This document shows positions 50,318 through 59,953 of a stretch of 64,000 nucleotides of DNA, one piece after another. Each line of letters starts with the position of its first letter. Positions within the stretch are counted from its first letter, which is position 1. The position numbers and the translations under genes are program-made. The DNA is from Paenibacillus riograndensis SBR5 (GTDB lineage Bacteria > Bacillota > Bacilli > Paenibacillales > Paenibacillaceae). A model generated the notes under the pieces. That model did no database searches. It saw only the letters and a program-made list of their open reading frames with translations, and was not told where the DNA came from. The DNA lies in NCBI RefSeq assembly GCF_000981585.1, contig NZ_LN831776.1, positions 3,331,187 through 3,395,186 on the forward strand. Reading direction: 5' to 3'.

Positions 50318-52753
50318 TTAGCCCAGCTCTACAACGACATGATGCACAGCGCCGTCGCCCACAGGGACGATGATGTTGCCTCCTACGGCTGTGCCGTCGA
50401 GGGTAAGGCTGGCTACGCCCTTGGAGACATGGTTCGGATTCTTGATCTGAATCACGTAAGTATCTCCACGGAAGACGCGGGTGATTTCGAAGCTGTCCCA
50501 CGCTGCAGGGATACAAGGATCTACTTTCAGACCGGCGAAATCCGCTTGAATTCCGAGAATCGACTGTGTGATCGCCACATAGTTCCAGGCAGCGGTACCT
50601 GTCAGCCAGGAGTTTTTCGCTTCCCCGTGGCGTACGGCATCTTTACCTGCGATCATTTGCGAGTACACGTACGGTTCCATACGGTGAACTTCGCTGATGT
50701 CTTCCAGGTAAGCCGGAGCAATTTTCTTATAGATTTCAAAAGCTCTGTCGCCATGGCCCAGCACGGTTTCGGCAATCATGATCCATGGGTTGTTGTGGCA
50801 GAAAATACCCGCATTTTCCTTGTAGCCTGGAGGGTATGTGGAAATTTCACCCAGGTTCAGATAGTACTTGGAGTAAGGCGGCTGCTGCAAAACGATACCG
50901 TATTTCGTATCCAGGCGTTCCTGTACGGAAGTCAGGGCCTTGGCCGCTTGACCGTCTTCTACCCCGATACCGGCCATTACGCAAATCCCCTGCGGCTCGA
51001 TGAAGATCTGGCCTTCCTCATTTTCCTTGCTGCCGACCTTGTCGCCGTAGTGATCGTAAGCGCGGAGGAACCAGTCGCCGTCGAAGCCGTGGGTCAGTGT
51101 GATTTCACGCATATTGTCGATCTTCGCAACTGCATCCGCAGCTGCATCGTCCAGTCCGCGCATACGGCAGATTTCGGCATAGTCCGGTCCAACGAAGACG
51201 AACAGACCTGCGATAAACACGGATTCCGCTATGCCGCCTGCGATATTCTCAGTCGTCTGGAACGATTCGCCCGGTTCGGTGGAGAAGCAGTTCAGGTTCA
51301 GACAGTCATTCCAGTCTGCGCGTCCGATCAGCGGCAGGCCATGCGGTCCGAGGTTGTTGGTGACGTGTTCGAAGGAACGCTTCAAATGCTCGAACAGGGT
51401 AGCGGTATTGTCCGGATTGCTGTCAAAAGGAACCTGCTCATCCAGAATGGAATAGTCGCCGGTTTCCTTGATGTAGGCAGCGGTTCCTGAAATCAGCCAG
51501 AGCGGATCGTCATTGAAGCCGGAGCCGACTTCGTTGTTGCCTTTTTTGGTGAGCGGCTGGTACTGGTGGTACGCGCTGCCGTCTTCGAACTGGGTAGCCG
51601 CGATATCCAGGATACGTTCTCTGGCCCGCTCAGGAATCTGATGCACGAACCCGAGCAAGTCCTGGTTGGAGTCACGGAAGCCCATGCCGCGGCCAATCCC
51701 GGATTCAAAATAGGATGCCGAACGGGACATGTTGAAGGTAACCATACATTGGTATGGATTCCAGATGTTAACCATGCGGTTAAGCTTCTCGTCGCCGCTC
51801 TGGATCTGATATTTGGACAGCAGGTTATCCCAGTGCGCAGCCAGAACTGCAAGAGCAGCATCCACCTGGGCGTCTGTAGCGAACTGTTCGATGACAGCCA
51901 GCGCCGGTTTTTTGTTGATGACATTCAGCGCTTCCCATTTCTCGTCTTCGGGATTTTCGATGTAGCCGAGCACAAAGATGAAGCTTTGCTCTTCGCCAGG
52001 CTCCAGCGTGATGTTCAGGGCGTGGGAGCCGATCGGCGACCAGCCGCTGGCTACGGAATTGGCGGCTTCACCGGCTGCAACCGCCTGCGGGTTATCCAGG
52101 CCGTTGTACATGCCGAGGAACGATTCACGGTCGGTATCGAAGCCGTCGATTGGTTTGTTCACAGAATAGAAAGCGTAATGGTTTCTGCGCTCGCGGTATT
52201 CGGTTTTGTGGTAAATGACGGAATCCTTGACTTCAACTTCGCCGGTGCTGAGGTTGCGCTGGAAGTTGGTCATATCATCCTGGGCATTCCAGAGACAGAA
52301 TTCGGCAAAAGAGAACAGCTTCACGGATTTCTTCGCGGAGCCGGTATTCTTAACCACCAGCCGGTGCACTTCGGCGTTGTGGCCCATCGGTACAAAAGCG
52401 AGCTGGTTCACGGAAATGCCGTTACGTTCGCCTGTGATCGAGGTATAGCCGAGACCGTGACGGCACTCGTAGAAATCGAGGTCGCGCTTAACCGGCATCC
52501 AGCCCGGGGTCCAGAAATCACCGCCGTCATACAGATAGTAGTAGCGTCCGCCTGTGTCCAGCGGAATATTGTTATACCGGTAACGGGTAAGTCTTCTCAT
52601 ACGGGCATCCCGGTAGAAGGTGTAACCGCCGGCAGTATTGGAGATGAGGCCGAAAAACTGCTCGTTGCCGAGGTAGTTAATCCATGGGTAAGGCGTTTTA
52701 GGAGTGTTGATTACGTACTCTTTGCGAGTGTCGTCAAAGGTTCCGAATTTCAT
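50318..52753 (-). CDS. Cellobiose phosphorylase (GH94)
   Basis: Cytosolic enzyme that splits cellobiose with phosphate into glucose-1-phosphate and glucose, saving ATP. From ATG 52753 it is 811 residues, the same as the Clostridium thermocellum enzyme. It shows the N-terminal [30 protein letters not shown], the [20 protein letters not shown] region and RADWNDCLN, which carries the proposed general acid Asp. No signal peptide. AAAGGAG lies 11 nt before ATG 52753. Its own operator (52778-52791) is the same motif as that of the upstream LacI gene. Chitobiose or laminaribiose phosphorylase activity is less likely but not excluded. Confidence 0.93.
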   Translation of the reverse strand: MKFGTFDDTRKEYVINTPKTPYPWINYLGNEQFFGLISNTAGGYTFYRDARMRRLTRYRYNNIPLDTGGRYYYLYDGGDFWTPGWMPVKRDLDFYECRHGLGYTSITGERNGISVNQLAFVPMGHNAEVHRLVVKNTGSAKKSVKLFSFAEFCLWNAQDDMTNFQRNLSTGEVEVKDSVIYHKTEYRERRNHYAFYSVNKPIDGFDTDRESFLGMYNGLDNPQAVAAGEAANSVASGWSPIGSHALNITLEPGEEQSFIFVLGYIENPEDEKWEALNVINKKPALAVIEQFATDAQVDAALAVLAAHWDNLLSKYQIQSGDEKLNRMVNIWNPYQCMVTFNMSRSASYFESGIGRGMGFRDSNQDLLGFVHQIPERARERILDIAATQFEDGSAYHQYQPLTKKGNNEVGSGFNDDPLWLISGTAAYIKETGDYSILDEQVPFDSNPDNTATLFEHLKRSFEHVTNNLGPHGLPLIGRADWNDCLNLNCFSTEPGESFQTTENIAGGIAESVFIAGLFVFVGPDYAEICRMRGLDDAAADAVAKIDNMREITLTHGFDGDWFLRAYDHYGDKVGSKENEEGQIFIEPQGICVMAGIGVEDGQAAKALTSVQERLDTKYGIVLQQPPYSKYYLNLGEISTYPPGYKENAGIFCHNNPWIMIAETVLGHGDRAFEIYKKIAPAYLEDISEVHRMEPYVYSQMIAGKDAVRHGEAKNSWLTGTAAWNYVAITQSILGIQADFAGLKVDPCIPAAWDSFEITRVFRGDTYVIQIKNPNHVSKGVASLTLDGTAVGGNIIVPVGDGAVHHVVVELG

Positions 52754-52777
52754 AAGAGAATAGTCTCCTTTCAATTG

Positions 52778-52791
52778 TGAACGCGCGTTTA
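52778..52791. promoter_or_regulatory. LacI-type operator at the GH94 gene
   Basis: TGAACGCGCGTTTA, centred on CGCG, 25 bp upstream of the GH94 start. The 12-bp core AACGCGCGTTTA is shared with 53960-53973. Confidence 0.75.
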
Positions 52792-52888
52792 CAAGACTGA
52801 GAAAAAATCCCTCGGGGGAAAGGGAGTTTCTCGGAATGAAAATAATTTGTAGGGCTGGAGAGGAAAATGGTATCCAGCCATGGAAGCC

Positions 52889-53944
52889 TCAGATCTTCGG
52901 CGGCTGGCAGGAATCTCTCTGGACAAGCCTGGCCGGGAAGCTGATGGTACTGAAGGTCGGCTGGCGGGAATCGCACAGCTCAATCACTTTTTCGACTGCG
53001 GCCTTGGACATTTCATAAATCGGCAGACGGACGGAGGTCAGCTTCGGATGAATGCGTGAAGCCAGCTGCACATCGTCGAATCCGGCGATGGAGATGTCCT
53101 CCGGTACGGATATTCCGTGTTCAGAGAACGCTTCCATTGCAGAGATAGCCATGTCATCGTTGGCGGAGAAGAAGGCGGTCGGCAGAGCAGCGCCGGAAGC
53201 CAGCAGCTTCGTGACCTCTTCATAAGCGGTCTCTTTGAGAAAATCACCCTGCAGGATGAAGCTCTCCCTCAGCGCCAATCCATGCTTCTTCAGCGTATCC
53301 TCGTATGCCATGTAACGCTCCCGCCCGGAGTACGTATTCATGCGCCCGCAGATCATGCCAATTTCTTCATGGCCCAGGCTGATCAGGTACTCAATCGCTT
53401 CGACGGTGCCCTCATAGTCCTTGGAATTCACGATAGCCAGATGATTGCGGTCCAGATGTTCTGACATAATCTCCGAAATGTCGTAATCGATCAGCACAAG
53501 CGGAAATTCAAGATTGACCATTTCCCGCACGATATCAATATCCTTCTGGGTGCCGACGATAATGCCGCCGTCAATCCGTTTCTGCAGGAAGGCCTGCTTC
53601 ACCTTCAGGAAATCGTCCGGAGAATATACGGTGTGGATCAGCACATAACAGCCGCGGGCATTCGCAGTGTCGACAACGGCATCAACGAAAGGCGCGAAGT
53701 AATTGTTCTGATAAATCCGGGTCGCATTCTCTTTCTCATTCATGCTGATAGCGAAAAGCCCGATCGTGTCGGTCTTCTTGCCGGCCAGAGCCCGGGCGAA
53801 GCTGTTGGGTTCGTACTGATGCTGCTCAATCACCTTCAGCACCTTGGCCCGGGTCTCCTCAGGGACGTTGGAATAATTGTTGATCACGCGGGAAACCGTG
53901 CTTCGGGATACCCCGGCGAGCTTTGCTATATCTTCGCTGCGCAT
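52889..53944 (-). CDS. LacI/GalR-family regulator of cellobiose phosphorylase
   Basis: A 351-residue repressor: N-terminal helix-turn-helix (SEDIAKLAGVSRSTVSRVIN), hinge PNSFARALAG, and a periplasmic-binding-like sugar domain. ATG 53944 follows AAAGGGGG; a much longer frame upstream is without support. It is encoded directly before GH94, and the operator TAAACGCGCGTTTA lies in its own promoter and, as a variant, before GH94. A beta-glucoside or cellodextrin is the likely inducer, by context. Confidence 0.92.
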   Translation of the reverse strand: MRSEDIAKLAGVSRSTVSRVINNYSNVPEETRAKVLKVIEQHQYEPNSFARALAGKKTDTIGLFAISMNEKENATRIYQNNYFAPFVDAVVDTANARGCYVLIHTVYSPDDFLKVKQAFLQKRIDGGIIVGTQKDIDIVREMVNLEFPLVLIDYDISEIMSEHLDRNHLAIVNSKDYEGTVEAIEYLISLGHEEIGMICGRMNTYSGRERYMAYEDTLKKHGLALRESFILQGDFLKETAYEEVTKLLASGAALPTAFFSANDDMAISAMEAFSEHGISVPEDISIAGFDDVQLASRIHPKLTSVRLPIYEMSKAAVEKVIELCDSRQPTFSTISFPARLVQRDSCQPPKI

Positions 53945-53959
53945 AATGCCCCCTTTACG

Positions 53960-53973
53960 TAAACGCGCGTTTA
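53960..53973. promoter_or_regulatory. LacI-type operator at its own gene
   Basis: TAAACGCGCGTTTA is a perfect 14-bp palindrome, 16 bp upstream of the LacI-family start. Confidence 0.78.
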
Positions 53974-54103
53974 TGAACCCATTGTAAAATAAAACCCTCC
54001 GGAAATCAATCACCCGGTCCAAGAAATTTGCTTGCCCAATCTCCTGATCTGCGTTACAAATAAATGCAGCAGGAAAAAAGAAAGGCAGAGAGGAGGAGGA
54101 GAG

Positions 54104-54565
54104 ATGCTTATTCAGGCAATAGATTCCGCCACCCGCCAAGCGGCGCTTCAGATTAGCGGAACAGTCATCGTATCCAGAGGACGGATGCATAAGCTGGCAG
54201 AGCTGCCCGGATACTGCGCTGTGCTGGACGGCAAGGTGCATGCGGCCATTTATTATTGCTGCCGGGACGGGGAATGCGAAATCGTCTCTCTGGACAGCAA
54301 GACTGAGAATATCGGGGCGGGCAGCCGGTTAATCGAACGGGTTGTGGAAGAGGCAGCCCGTGCGGGGTGCACCAGAGTATGGCTCATTACCTCAAACGAC
54401 AACAGCAAGGCCATCCGCTTTTATCAGAAAAGAGGCTTCGACCTTACAGCGGTGCATAGAGAGGCGATTACGGAAGCCCGAAAGCTCAAGCCGTCGATTC
54501 CGCTAACTGGGTATGACGGCATTCCGGTGCGGCATGAGGTGGAGTTTGAATATAGGCTGGATTAG
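54104..54565 (+). CDS. GNAT N-acetyltransferase
   Basis: A 153-residue GNAT domain: YCAVLDGKVHAAIYYC, the acetyl-CoA loop IGAGSRLIERVVEEA, and NDNSKAIRFYQKRGFDLTAVHREAI. The short tail ARKLKPSIPL..GIPVRHEVEFEY recurs in a subfamily of unknown substrate. GAGGAGGAGGAGAG precedes ATG 54104. Divergent from the LacI gene, but not obviously related in function. Confidence 0.87.
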   Translation: MLIQAIDSATRQAALQISGTVIVSRGRMHKLAELPGYCAVLDGKVHAAIYYCCRDGECEIVSLDSKTENIGAGSRLIERVVEEAARAGCTRVWLITSNDNSKAIRFYQKRGFDLTAVHREAITEARKLKPSIPLTGYDGIPVRHEVEFEYRLD

Positions 54566-54680
54566 AAGGAGGCAGCCGAGGGGAATTTGGATGGTAGACA
54601 TGAGGCTATGCTTAATGAAAGTCCCGTTCTATACGGTAAAAAATTTGAAAGTTTCATACACTCCCTTAATAATTACCCGT

Positions 54681-54744
54681 TATAGTAGGAGTAACACCTG
54701 TTGTATGCACCTGGCCTTGCCGGTTACCGGCAGGGTCCTTTTTA
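54681..54744 (+). ncRNA. Candidate small RNA C
   Basis: TTATAGTA (54680-54687) is preceded by CTTAATAATTACCCG and TTTCATACACT, similar to the region before unit B. CCTTGCCGG-TTA-CCGGCAGGG with TCCTTTTT then ends a transcript of about 50 nt. GGCC-TGCCGG and GGTCC-TTTTT are shared with unit B. Confidence 0.42.
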
Positions 54745-54833
54745 GTTTTCGGCAGCATTGGGGTTGGGATATCATGAGAATGTTGCCGGCCGATGCAGGC
54801 AGAAGAAAGGCCACGTCCGGGCGCAGCCTGGGC

Positions 54834-54956
54834 TTAGGGGGCAAACGATACATTTTGAACAATATAACGGATGATAAAAAATGCGATAATCAGCAAAGAA
54901 GCCAGTCCGAGTAAAAAAGAGACGACTGCTTTATCGGATCGTTTGAGTTTGCTCAT
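54834..54956 (-). CDS. Small membrane protein, 40 residues
   Basis: AGAGGTGAAATCA precedes the ATG. The product has a basic N-terminus (MSKLKRSDKAV), one membrane helix (about 11-33) and a short tail ending VSFAP. It overlaps the 3' end of the 78-residue gene by 26 bp and is likely translated from the same mRNA. I do not recognise the family. Confidence 0.55.
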   Translation of the reverse strand: MSKLKRSDKAVVSFLLGLASLLIIAFFIIRYIVQNVSFAP

Positions 54957-55167
54957 TGATTTCACCTCTGGGATTAAAGCTGACAAAACGTTTTATGGTC
55001 CAGTAAGGGAGCGTAAGCCGCCCTTCTTGGGTCGAAACCTCCAAAACATCGGCAACAGGATTGATTTCACATTTTCCAGTATAAGTTTCTCCGCTTACCA
55101 GATGAACACGTTGACACATACTGGTAACGAGTGCGAGCTGAATGTCCTTTTTTTTCATTTCGTCCAC
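54931..55167 (-). CDS. Small hypothetical protein, 78 residues
   Basis: Starts at GTG 55167 or ATG 55158 (AAGGGATG upstream). The pattern VHLVSGETYTGKC, DVLEVSTQEGRLTLPYWTIKRFVSF suggests a small five-stranded barrel, in the style of Sm-like or SH3-like nucleic-acid-binding folds, which is a guess from pattern only. First of two minus-strand small genes. Confidence 0.6.
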   Translation of the reverse strand: MDEMKKKDIQLALVTSMCQRVHLVSGETYTGKCEINPVADVLEVSTQEGRLTLPYWTIKRFVSFNPRGEINEQTQTIR

Positions 55168-55323
55168 ATCCCTTGCTTCTATCTCTAAAATACTTTGTAT
55201 TAATTATTTAAACCGAATTAGCAATCATTAACAGTCATTAAAGTTACATCTTTGTTATTATTTACGTGGATAGGCCTAAATGTATAGCCATTTCCTGTAT
55301 GCCCAAGCGTATGGGGGAATTCC

Positions 55324-55332
55324 GCATATTCT
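55324..55332 (+). promoter_or_regulatory. Sigma-K/E-like -10 box of the YjcZ gene
   Basis: CATATTCTA fits CATANNNTA, the -10 of mother-cell sigma factors, 34 bp before the YjcZ-type start. I could not fix a -35. Confidence 0.45.
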
Positions 55333-55365
55333 AAGCTGTACTCTATTTTAAGGAGGAATTGAATT

Positions 55366-55479
55366 ATGGGTGAAAATGTTGGCGGATACGGCGGCGGATA
55401 TGGCGCATTTACTTCTACCGGTGCTATCCTGGTTCTGTTCATTTTGCTGGTAATCATCTCCAAAACTATTTTGCTGTAA
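55366..55479 (+). CDS. YjcZ-family sporulation protein, 37 residues
   Basis: Very short protein: Gly/Tyr-rich head (GGYGGGYGAF) followed by one membrane helix (GAILVLFILLVIISKTILL). This is the pattern of YjcZ/SscA-type small spore proteins. AGGAGGAATTGAATT is an excellent ribosome site, and a hairpin terminator follows. Expected in the mother cell during sporulation. Confidence 0.88.
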   Translation: MGENVGGYGGGYGAFTSTGAILVLFILLVIISKTILL

Positions 55480-55529
55480 GCTTGATTACTACAACTCACT
55501 GCTGCTAACGCTCATTGCAACTGCAGGCC

Positions 55530-55561
55530 AAAAGCCGCCAGCTCTCAAGCTGGCGGCTTTT
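55530..55561. terminator. Bidirectional terminator
   Basis: AAAAGCCGCCAGCT-CTCA-AGCTGGCGGCTTTT, perfect 14-bp stem between the YjcZ-type and ABC transporter genes, which converge. Confidence 0.9.
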
Positions 55562-55579
55562 GATTGAAGCTGGACGGAA

Positions 55580-57286
55580 TTACCCGGCAGTGCCGACCAG
55601 TTCTTTTTCCAAAGTATAAAAGCTTCTGAATCTGCCCCCTTGCTTAAGCAGCTCCTCCAGACTTCCCGTCTCGGCGATCTGCCCATCCTCCATATATATA
55701 ATCTGGTCGTATAAGCCAAGCAGCTCCTCATTCATATTATGGGTGATCGTAATCAGGGTCAGCTCATTAATCTTCAGTAATCTGCTCTCGATTTCGTAAG
55801 CGGTCTGCATATCAATAGCCGAGGTGCCTTCATCCAGGACCAGAATCGGCTTATTGCGGATCAGTGCCCGGGCGACGGCAATCCGCTGCCGCTGGCCTCC
55901 CGACAGCTGCAGACCGTTCTCTCCGACAGGGGAGAGCAGGCCATCCGGTGTATTCTGCAAAAACTTATGAATTCCGCTGGTGTGAAGGGCCGTATCCAGC
56001 ATTTGCTCCGAAAACTCCTCATGCAGGCATATGTTGTGCCTGATATCGGAATCAAACATATATACATTCTGATGGATGGTGGAGACCATTTGCTGCAGCT
56101 TCTCCCTGTCAAGCCGTCTCACATCCGTGCCGTCAAGCTCAATGGAACCGTCAAAGCGGTCATAATACCCCGTCAACAATTTGACCAGGGTTGATTTCCC
56201 GCAGCCGCTGGGACCTACCAGCGCGTATTTTTTTCCTTTCTCCAGACTAAGGGAAATATCTTGTATTACCGGATTTCCCGGTTTGTAGCTGAACTGCAGA
56301 TGCCGGGCCTCCAATGTGCTGTTAAATACAGGAGGAAGTCCTTCTGCATCCGGCTCCTGTTTCTCTCCGGTGAGCCAATCGATGCGTTCCCGAACAGGTT
56401 TAATCCCCTGGATTTTGGGGAGATTCTCCATGATGGCCAGCATCGGACCCACAAAACCGCCGCTTAGCTGAACCAGGGCGACCAGGCTTCCGGCGGACAG
56501 CCTGCCGGTAATGATCAGATAGGCGGCAATAAAAACAACTGCAAACTGTGTCAGAATCGCTAAAGTTTGGGACACACTTTCATTGAAGGCGAACAGCCGG
56601 TCAGCGGCAAACCGGACCCCGGCGGCCCGGTGGTTCTGCTGTTTGAAGGTGTCCCCGGCATACTTGCCCATAGCGTAGGATGTAATCACCTCGTACCCGG
56701 ATAATAAATCCTTCAGGCTTGCGGTGAACGCGGACATTTGGCTGGAGACTTCACTTTGCTTATGCTGCAGCGCTTTGCCGAATAGAGAGGGAATGGCAAA
56801 CATGAGCACCATGCATCCAATCAGGATCACAGTCACCAAGGGGCTGAGATAGAGCAGTATCCCCAAAGAAACAGCAAATACCACTACATTCTGCAGAACC
56901 TGCAGCATAGGCTGGATATAGTTGTCCTCCAGCAGCTTGATATCATTGGTGAGTGCAGACAAATAATCAGCTGTATTGGTTGCTGAGAAGGTTTCGGGCT
57001 TCTGCCCGAATACGCCGCGAAACACCCGCTCGCGCAGTGAAATCGTCACATTGCGGATCAAAGCTTTGCTGCACAGCGAATAGATAAATCCGAACACCCC
57101 CAAAAGCAGCAAATAAACAGCCGACAGCAGCAGAATTTCCCGGAAAAGCTGTCTGTCTCCCTGCAAAGCAGCGTCAATCACCTTTTGCAGGATGAGAGCA
57201 ATGAGTACTCCCGCTGCTGAGGTGAGAATACTGCATAACAGTGTAACGGTAAGCAGTACTTTGTGCTCGCGGACCGCTTGTTTCAT
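55580..57286 (-). CDS. ABC exporter, fused permease and ATPase
   Basis: A 568-residue half-transporter that should dimerise: six membrane helices (about 15-300) and a nucleotide-binding domain with GPSGCGKSTLVKLL, LSGGQRQRIAVARAL and PILVLDEGTSAID. No peptidase domain, so it is of the lipid, drug or peptide exporter type. The start is ATG 57286; a GTG at 57298 overlaps the ribosome site. It lies downstream of an ArsR-like regulator with a terminator between, so it probably has its own regulated promoter. Confidence 0.9.
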   Translation of the reverse strand: MKQAVREHKVLLTVTLLCSILTSAAGVLIALILQKVIDAALQGDRQLFREILLLSAVYLLLLGVFGFIYSLCSKALIRNVTISLRERVFRGVFGQKPETFSATNTADYLSALTNDIKLLEDNYIQPMLQVLQNVVVFAVSLGILLYLSPLVTVILIGCMVLMFAIPSLFGKALQHKQSEVSSQMSAFTASLKDLLSGYEVITSYAMGKYAGDTFKQQNHRAAGVRFAADRLFAFNESVSQTLAILTQFAVVFIAAYLIITGRLSAGSLVALVQLSGGFVGPMLAIMENLPKIQGIKPVRERIDWLTGEKQEPDAEGLPPVFNSTLEARHLQFSYKPGNPVIQDISLSLEKGKKYALVGPSGCGKSTLVKLLTGYYDRFDGSIELDGTDVRRLDREKLQQMVSTIHQNVYMFDSDIRHNICLHEEFSEQMLDTALHTSGIHKFLQNTPDGLLSPVGENGLQLSGGQRQRIAVARALIRNKPILVLDEGTSAIDMQTAYEIESRLLKINELTLITITHNMNEELLGLYDQIIYMEDGQIAETGSLEELLKQGGRFRSFYTLEKELVGTAG

Positions 57287-57393
57287 AACATTTTCCACTC
57301 CCTAAGTTAGATTGCGGTAAAATAATAAATGAAATATACCATATAAATTAGATTATGGTCAAATATATAAGTTAGTTATCGAATTTACGGTTA

Positions 57394-57422
57394 TAAAAAA
57401 ACTCCCCGCAGCCTTGCGGGAA
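57394..57422 (-). terminator. Terminator of the ArsR-like regulator gene
   Basis: CTTCCCGC-AAGGCT-GCGGGGAG followed by seven T on the minus strand. Confidence 0.85.
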
Positions 57423-57433
57423 GCCTTTTGCTT

Positions 57434-58477
57434 TTACAGCAGATACCGTTCCAGTTCATCAATCAAAAGCCTTATATTGTCCGTCTCCAAATGGTAGTGG
57501 ACTTTACTGTTCTTTTTGTCAATACCCACCATCCCGCTAGCCAACAGCACATTCATATGATGGGATACTGTAGCAGCCGACAGCCCTAACTGTTCAGCGA
57601 TCTCCAGATTGTATTTGGGACTGGCCTTCAGTGAAGATAGGATCTGCAATTTGCTGTTATCGGCCAGCGCCTTTAACCGCATAAGCAGGTATTCTCTGGA
57701 ATCGGTAATATAATTACCGGAGATGGGGAGTGAAGCTACATACAATCCGCAATAGCATTGCGAGACGTACATCACCTGACCCAGAGGCATGATCAAAGTG
57801 GGATGGAGAGTACTGTTCCGGGTAAAAAACTCAATGAGCTTGAGAAACCGCTTATCACCGTTCTCATGAATCGATTGCACTAACTTGGGAATCAGCTTGC
57901 CAAGCGGCTTTTCGACCTCCTTACAGGCATGTTCAAAAGCGGGGAGATTCCTGGTTACCGCACTCACCAGCGCCGACATATGTTTGCGGGGCTGCTGCAG
58001 CAAGCTCATCAGCTTCCATTTCACGCCTTCCTCAAACGGACACTCCTCAAGAAAGCTAATGATCTCATCCAATGAACGTACATGAAGCTGCGGCCCCTCA
58101 ACGGCAGAACTGTGCTGCTCACTGTGTTCCTGTATCAATACCTGAAGCAGCGCCTCCCGGATCCGGTCTTCAGACACTTCTTCAAGCTCCGTAAGCCAGT
58201 TGGCATTTTCACACAGCAGAGCCAGCAGCACAGAGAAATACGTCTCATCCGTAAAAAACAGGCGGTCACTGTCCTCAATCATCTGATGCTTTTGAAAGGC
58301 CTGGACATATTTGTCGATGACCTTCAGATTTTTATTGTAAAAGGCCTCGCCGTCTATGCCGAATTTGTCCAGCTCAATGATCGTCTGTTCCTTATGCTGT
58401 TTCCCGTTGCTGCTGACATAGAGCAAGCCCATTATTTCAAAAAGAGGATCGAGCTGTTCCCGGATATCGAGGTTCAT
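57434..58477 (-). CDS. ArsR-type HTH regulator with large N-terminal domain
   Basis: A 347-residue protein whose C-terminal 90 residues form an ArsR-like winged helix (RLKALADNSKLQILSSLKASPKYNLEIAEQLGLSAATVSHHMNVLLASGMV). The first 250 residues are helical and unassigned, much larger than in ordinary ArsR proteins. No metal-binding Cys motif is seen. It precedes the ABC exporter and likely controls it. GGAGGCGCC precedes ATG 58477. Confidence 0.82.
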   Translation of the reverse strand: MNLDIREQLDPLFEIMGLLYVSSNGKQHKEQTIIELDKFGIDGEAFYNKNLKVIDKYVQAFQKHQMIEDSDRLFFTDETYFSVLLALLCENANWLTELEEVSEDRIREALLQVLIQEHSEQHSSAVEGPQLHVRSLDEIISFLEECPFEEGVKWKLMSLLQQPRKHMSALVSAVTRNLPAFEHACKEVEKPLGKLIPKLVQSIHENGDKRFLKLIEFFTRNSTLHPTLIMPLGQVMYVSQCYCGLYVASLPISGNYITDSREYLLMRLKALADNSKLQILSSLKASPKYNLEIAEQLGLSAATVSHHMNVLLASGMVGIDKKNSKVHYHLETDNIRLLIDELERYLL

Positions 58478-58521
58478 GGCGCCTCCAACTTATTAGTAGA
58501 ATTTGGTGTTCGTCTAATCTA

Positions 58522-59037
<516 letters not shown>

Positions 59038-59058
59038 TTAAATAGCGCTCCTTTATAA

Positions 59059-59511
59059 TTAATAAATTCTCTTGTTTCCTTTTTTTACAAATTCCCAGTC
59101 TTTTTCTACATTTTTTCTTACTCTTTGAAGCAGAGTGAACATGGTTTCTAATTCACTTTCGGAAAATCCCCTTAGTGCAACCAGATTGGAATGATCATTT
59201 TCTCTTTTTATAAAAGGATAAACATGCTGCCCTTTTTCTGTTGGAAAGAGGTTTTTATTTTTTTTGTTATGTTTGTCTTCCTTTTTTTCAATAAAACCGT
59301 TAATTTCAAGTTTTTTTATAGCACGGGTTGCTGTTGACCGGTCTACTTTTATCATCTCAGCTAACTTTTCTTGGATGATTCCTGGATGTTCACATATCCG
59401 CACAAGGTACAAATACTGCCCTTTTGTAAGGTCATATTCTTTAAATTCTATATTGCTCATGGAATCCAGTGCCCTTGCTATCATTCCGATTTCCCGAAGA
59501 ATTTCCTTCAT
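59059..59511 (-). CDS. MarR-family transcriptional repressor
   Basis: A 150-residue MarR winged helix: LTKGQYLYLVRICEHPGIIQEKLAEMIKVDRSTATRAIKKLEINGFIEKKEDKHNKKNKNL, with dimerisation helices at both ends. ATG 59511 lies 7 nt after AAGGAG; frames reaching 59550 run into the operator. Two TTGCA-N2-TGCAA operators sit immediately upstream. Co-transcribed with a GNAT gene. Markedly AT-rich. Confidence 0.92.
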   Translation of the reverse strand: MKEILREIGMIARALDSMSNIEFKEYDLTKGQYLYLVRICEHPGIIQEKLAEMIKVDRSTATRAIKKLEINGFIEKKEDKHNKKNKNLFPTEKGQHVYPFIKRENDHSNLVALRGFSESELETMFTLLQRVRKNVEKDWEFVKKGNKRIY

Positions 59512-59538
59512 CATTAAACTCCTTAGCAGATGTTTTTG

Positions 59539-59597
59539 TTGCAAATGCAATAAAAGCAGGACAGATTAAATTTAACCTAACTTTATTGCATTTGCAA
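59539..59597. promoter_or_regulatory. Paired MarR operators, nested inverted repeats
   Basis: TTGCAAATGCAA (59539-59550) and TTGCATTTGCAA (59586-59597) are each palindromic and are also inverted copies of each other within a 22-bp longer inverted repeat (about 59534-59556 and 59581-59603). Centres are 47 bp apart. They lie between marR and the SOS cassette promoter. Confidence 0.8.
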
Positions 59598-59691
59598 CAA
59601 AAAAGATTAATCCTGGAACTCCACCTTTGCTGTACAGGAAGGGCGGAGGTTCTGGTTTCTTTTTTATCCCAGCCTAAGAATATCTTACTTG

Positions 59692-59736
59692 TTGTTTATA
59701 GAACGTATGTTTGGTTATAATACAAACAAATGTTCC
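59692..59736 (+). promoter_or_regulatory. SOS promoter with two LexA boxes
   Basis: TTGTTT (59692-59697), 18 bp, TATAAT (59716-59721). AGAACGTATGTTTG (59700-59713) fills the spacer and CAAACAAATGTTCC (59723-59736) covers the start point. Both fit the Firmicute LexA/DinR consensus CGAAC-N4-GTTCG with outer mismatches. This predicts DNA-damage induction of the three following genes. Confidence 0.8.
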
Positions 59737-59755
59737 TGTAGTGGAGGCGGATCTT

Positions 59756-59953
59756 ATGCGGATTCGAGACGGTCAACTGATCGAAATTGTATATATGGAC
59801 AAGCTGGGAACCCTATCTCAGCGGAAAATTGAAGTTGTGGGCATCAGGGACGGCCGGCTCCGGGCCCATTGTCTTACTGCCGGAGCCCCCCGCGTATTTA
59901 TTGTTGCCAATATCCTCGCTTGGCGGCGGGTAGGGGAGAAGCGCTATGCCTAA
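59756..59953 (+). CDS. Small protein at the head of an SOS cassette, 65 residues
   Basis: GGAGGCGGATCTT precedes ATG 59756. The sequence (MRIRDGQLIEIVYMDKLGTLSQRKIEVVGIRDGRLRAHCL) looks like a minimal beta-barrel, close in pattern to WYL-type modules that bind nucleic acid or ligands. It overlaps the polymerase start by 8 bp, so it is translationally coupled. I know of no assigned function. Its place before a translesion polymerase suggests a cofactor or regulator. Confidence 0.7.
   Translation: MRIRDGQLIEIVYMDKLGTLSQRKIEVVGIRDGRLRAHCLTAGAPRVFIVANILAWRRVGEKRYA

Noticed and set aside
50339..52780. Two long plus-strand frames (383 and 404 codons) opposite the cellobiose phosphorylase gene.
   Set aside because: They mirror the strong codon bias of GH94 on the other strand, lack ribosome sites and protein-like motifs, and GH94 itself is certain.
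53945..54241. N-terminal extension of the LacI-family protein by 99 codons.
   Set aside because: It covers the operator and promoter and has no LacI similarity; ATG 53944 gives the canonical helix-turn-helix start.
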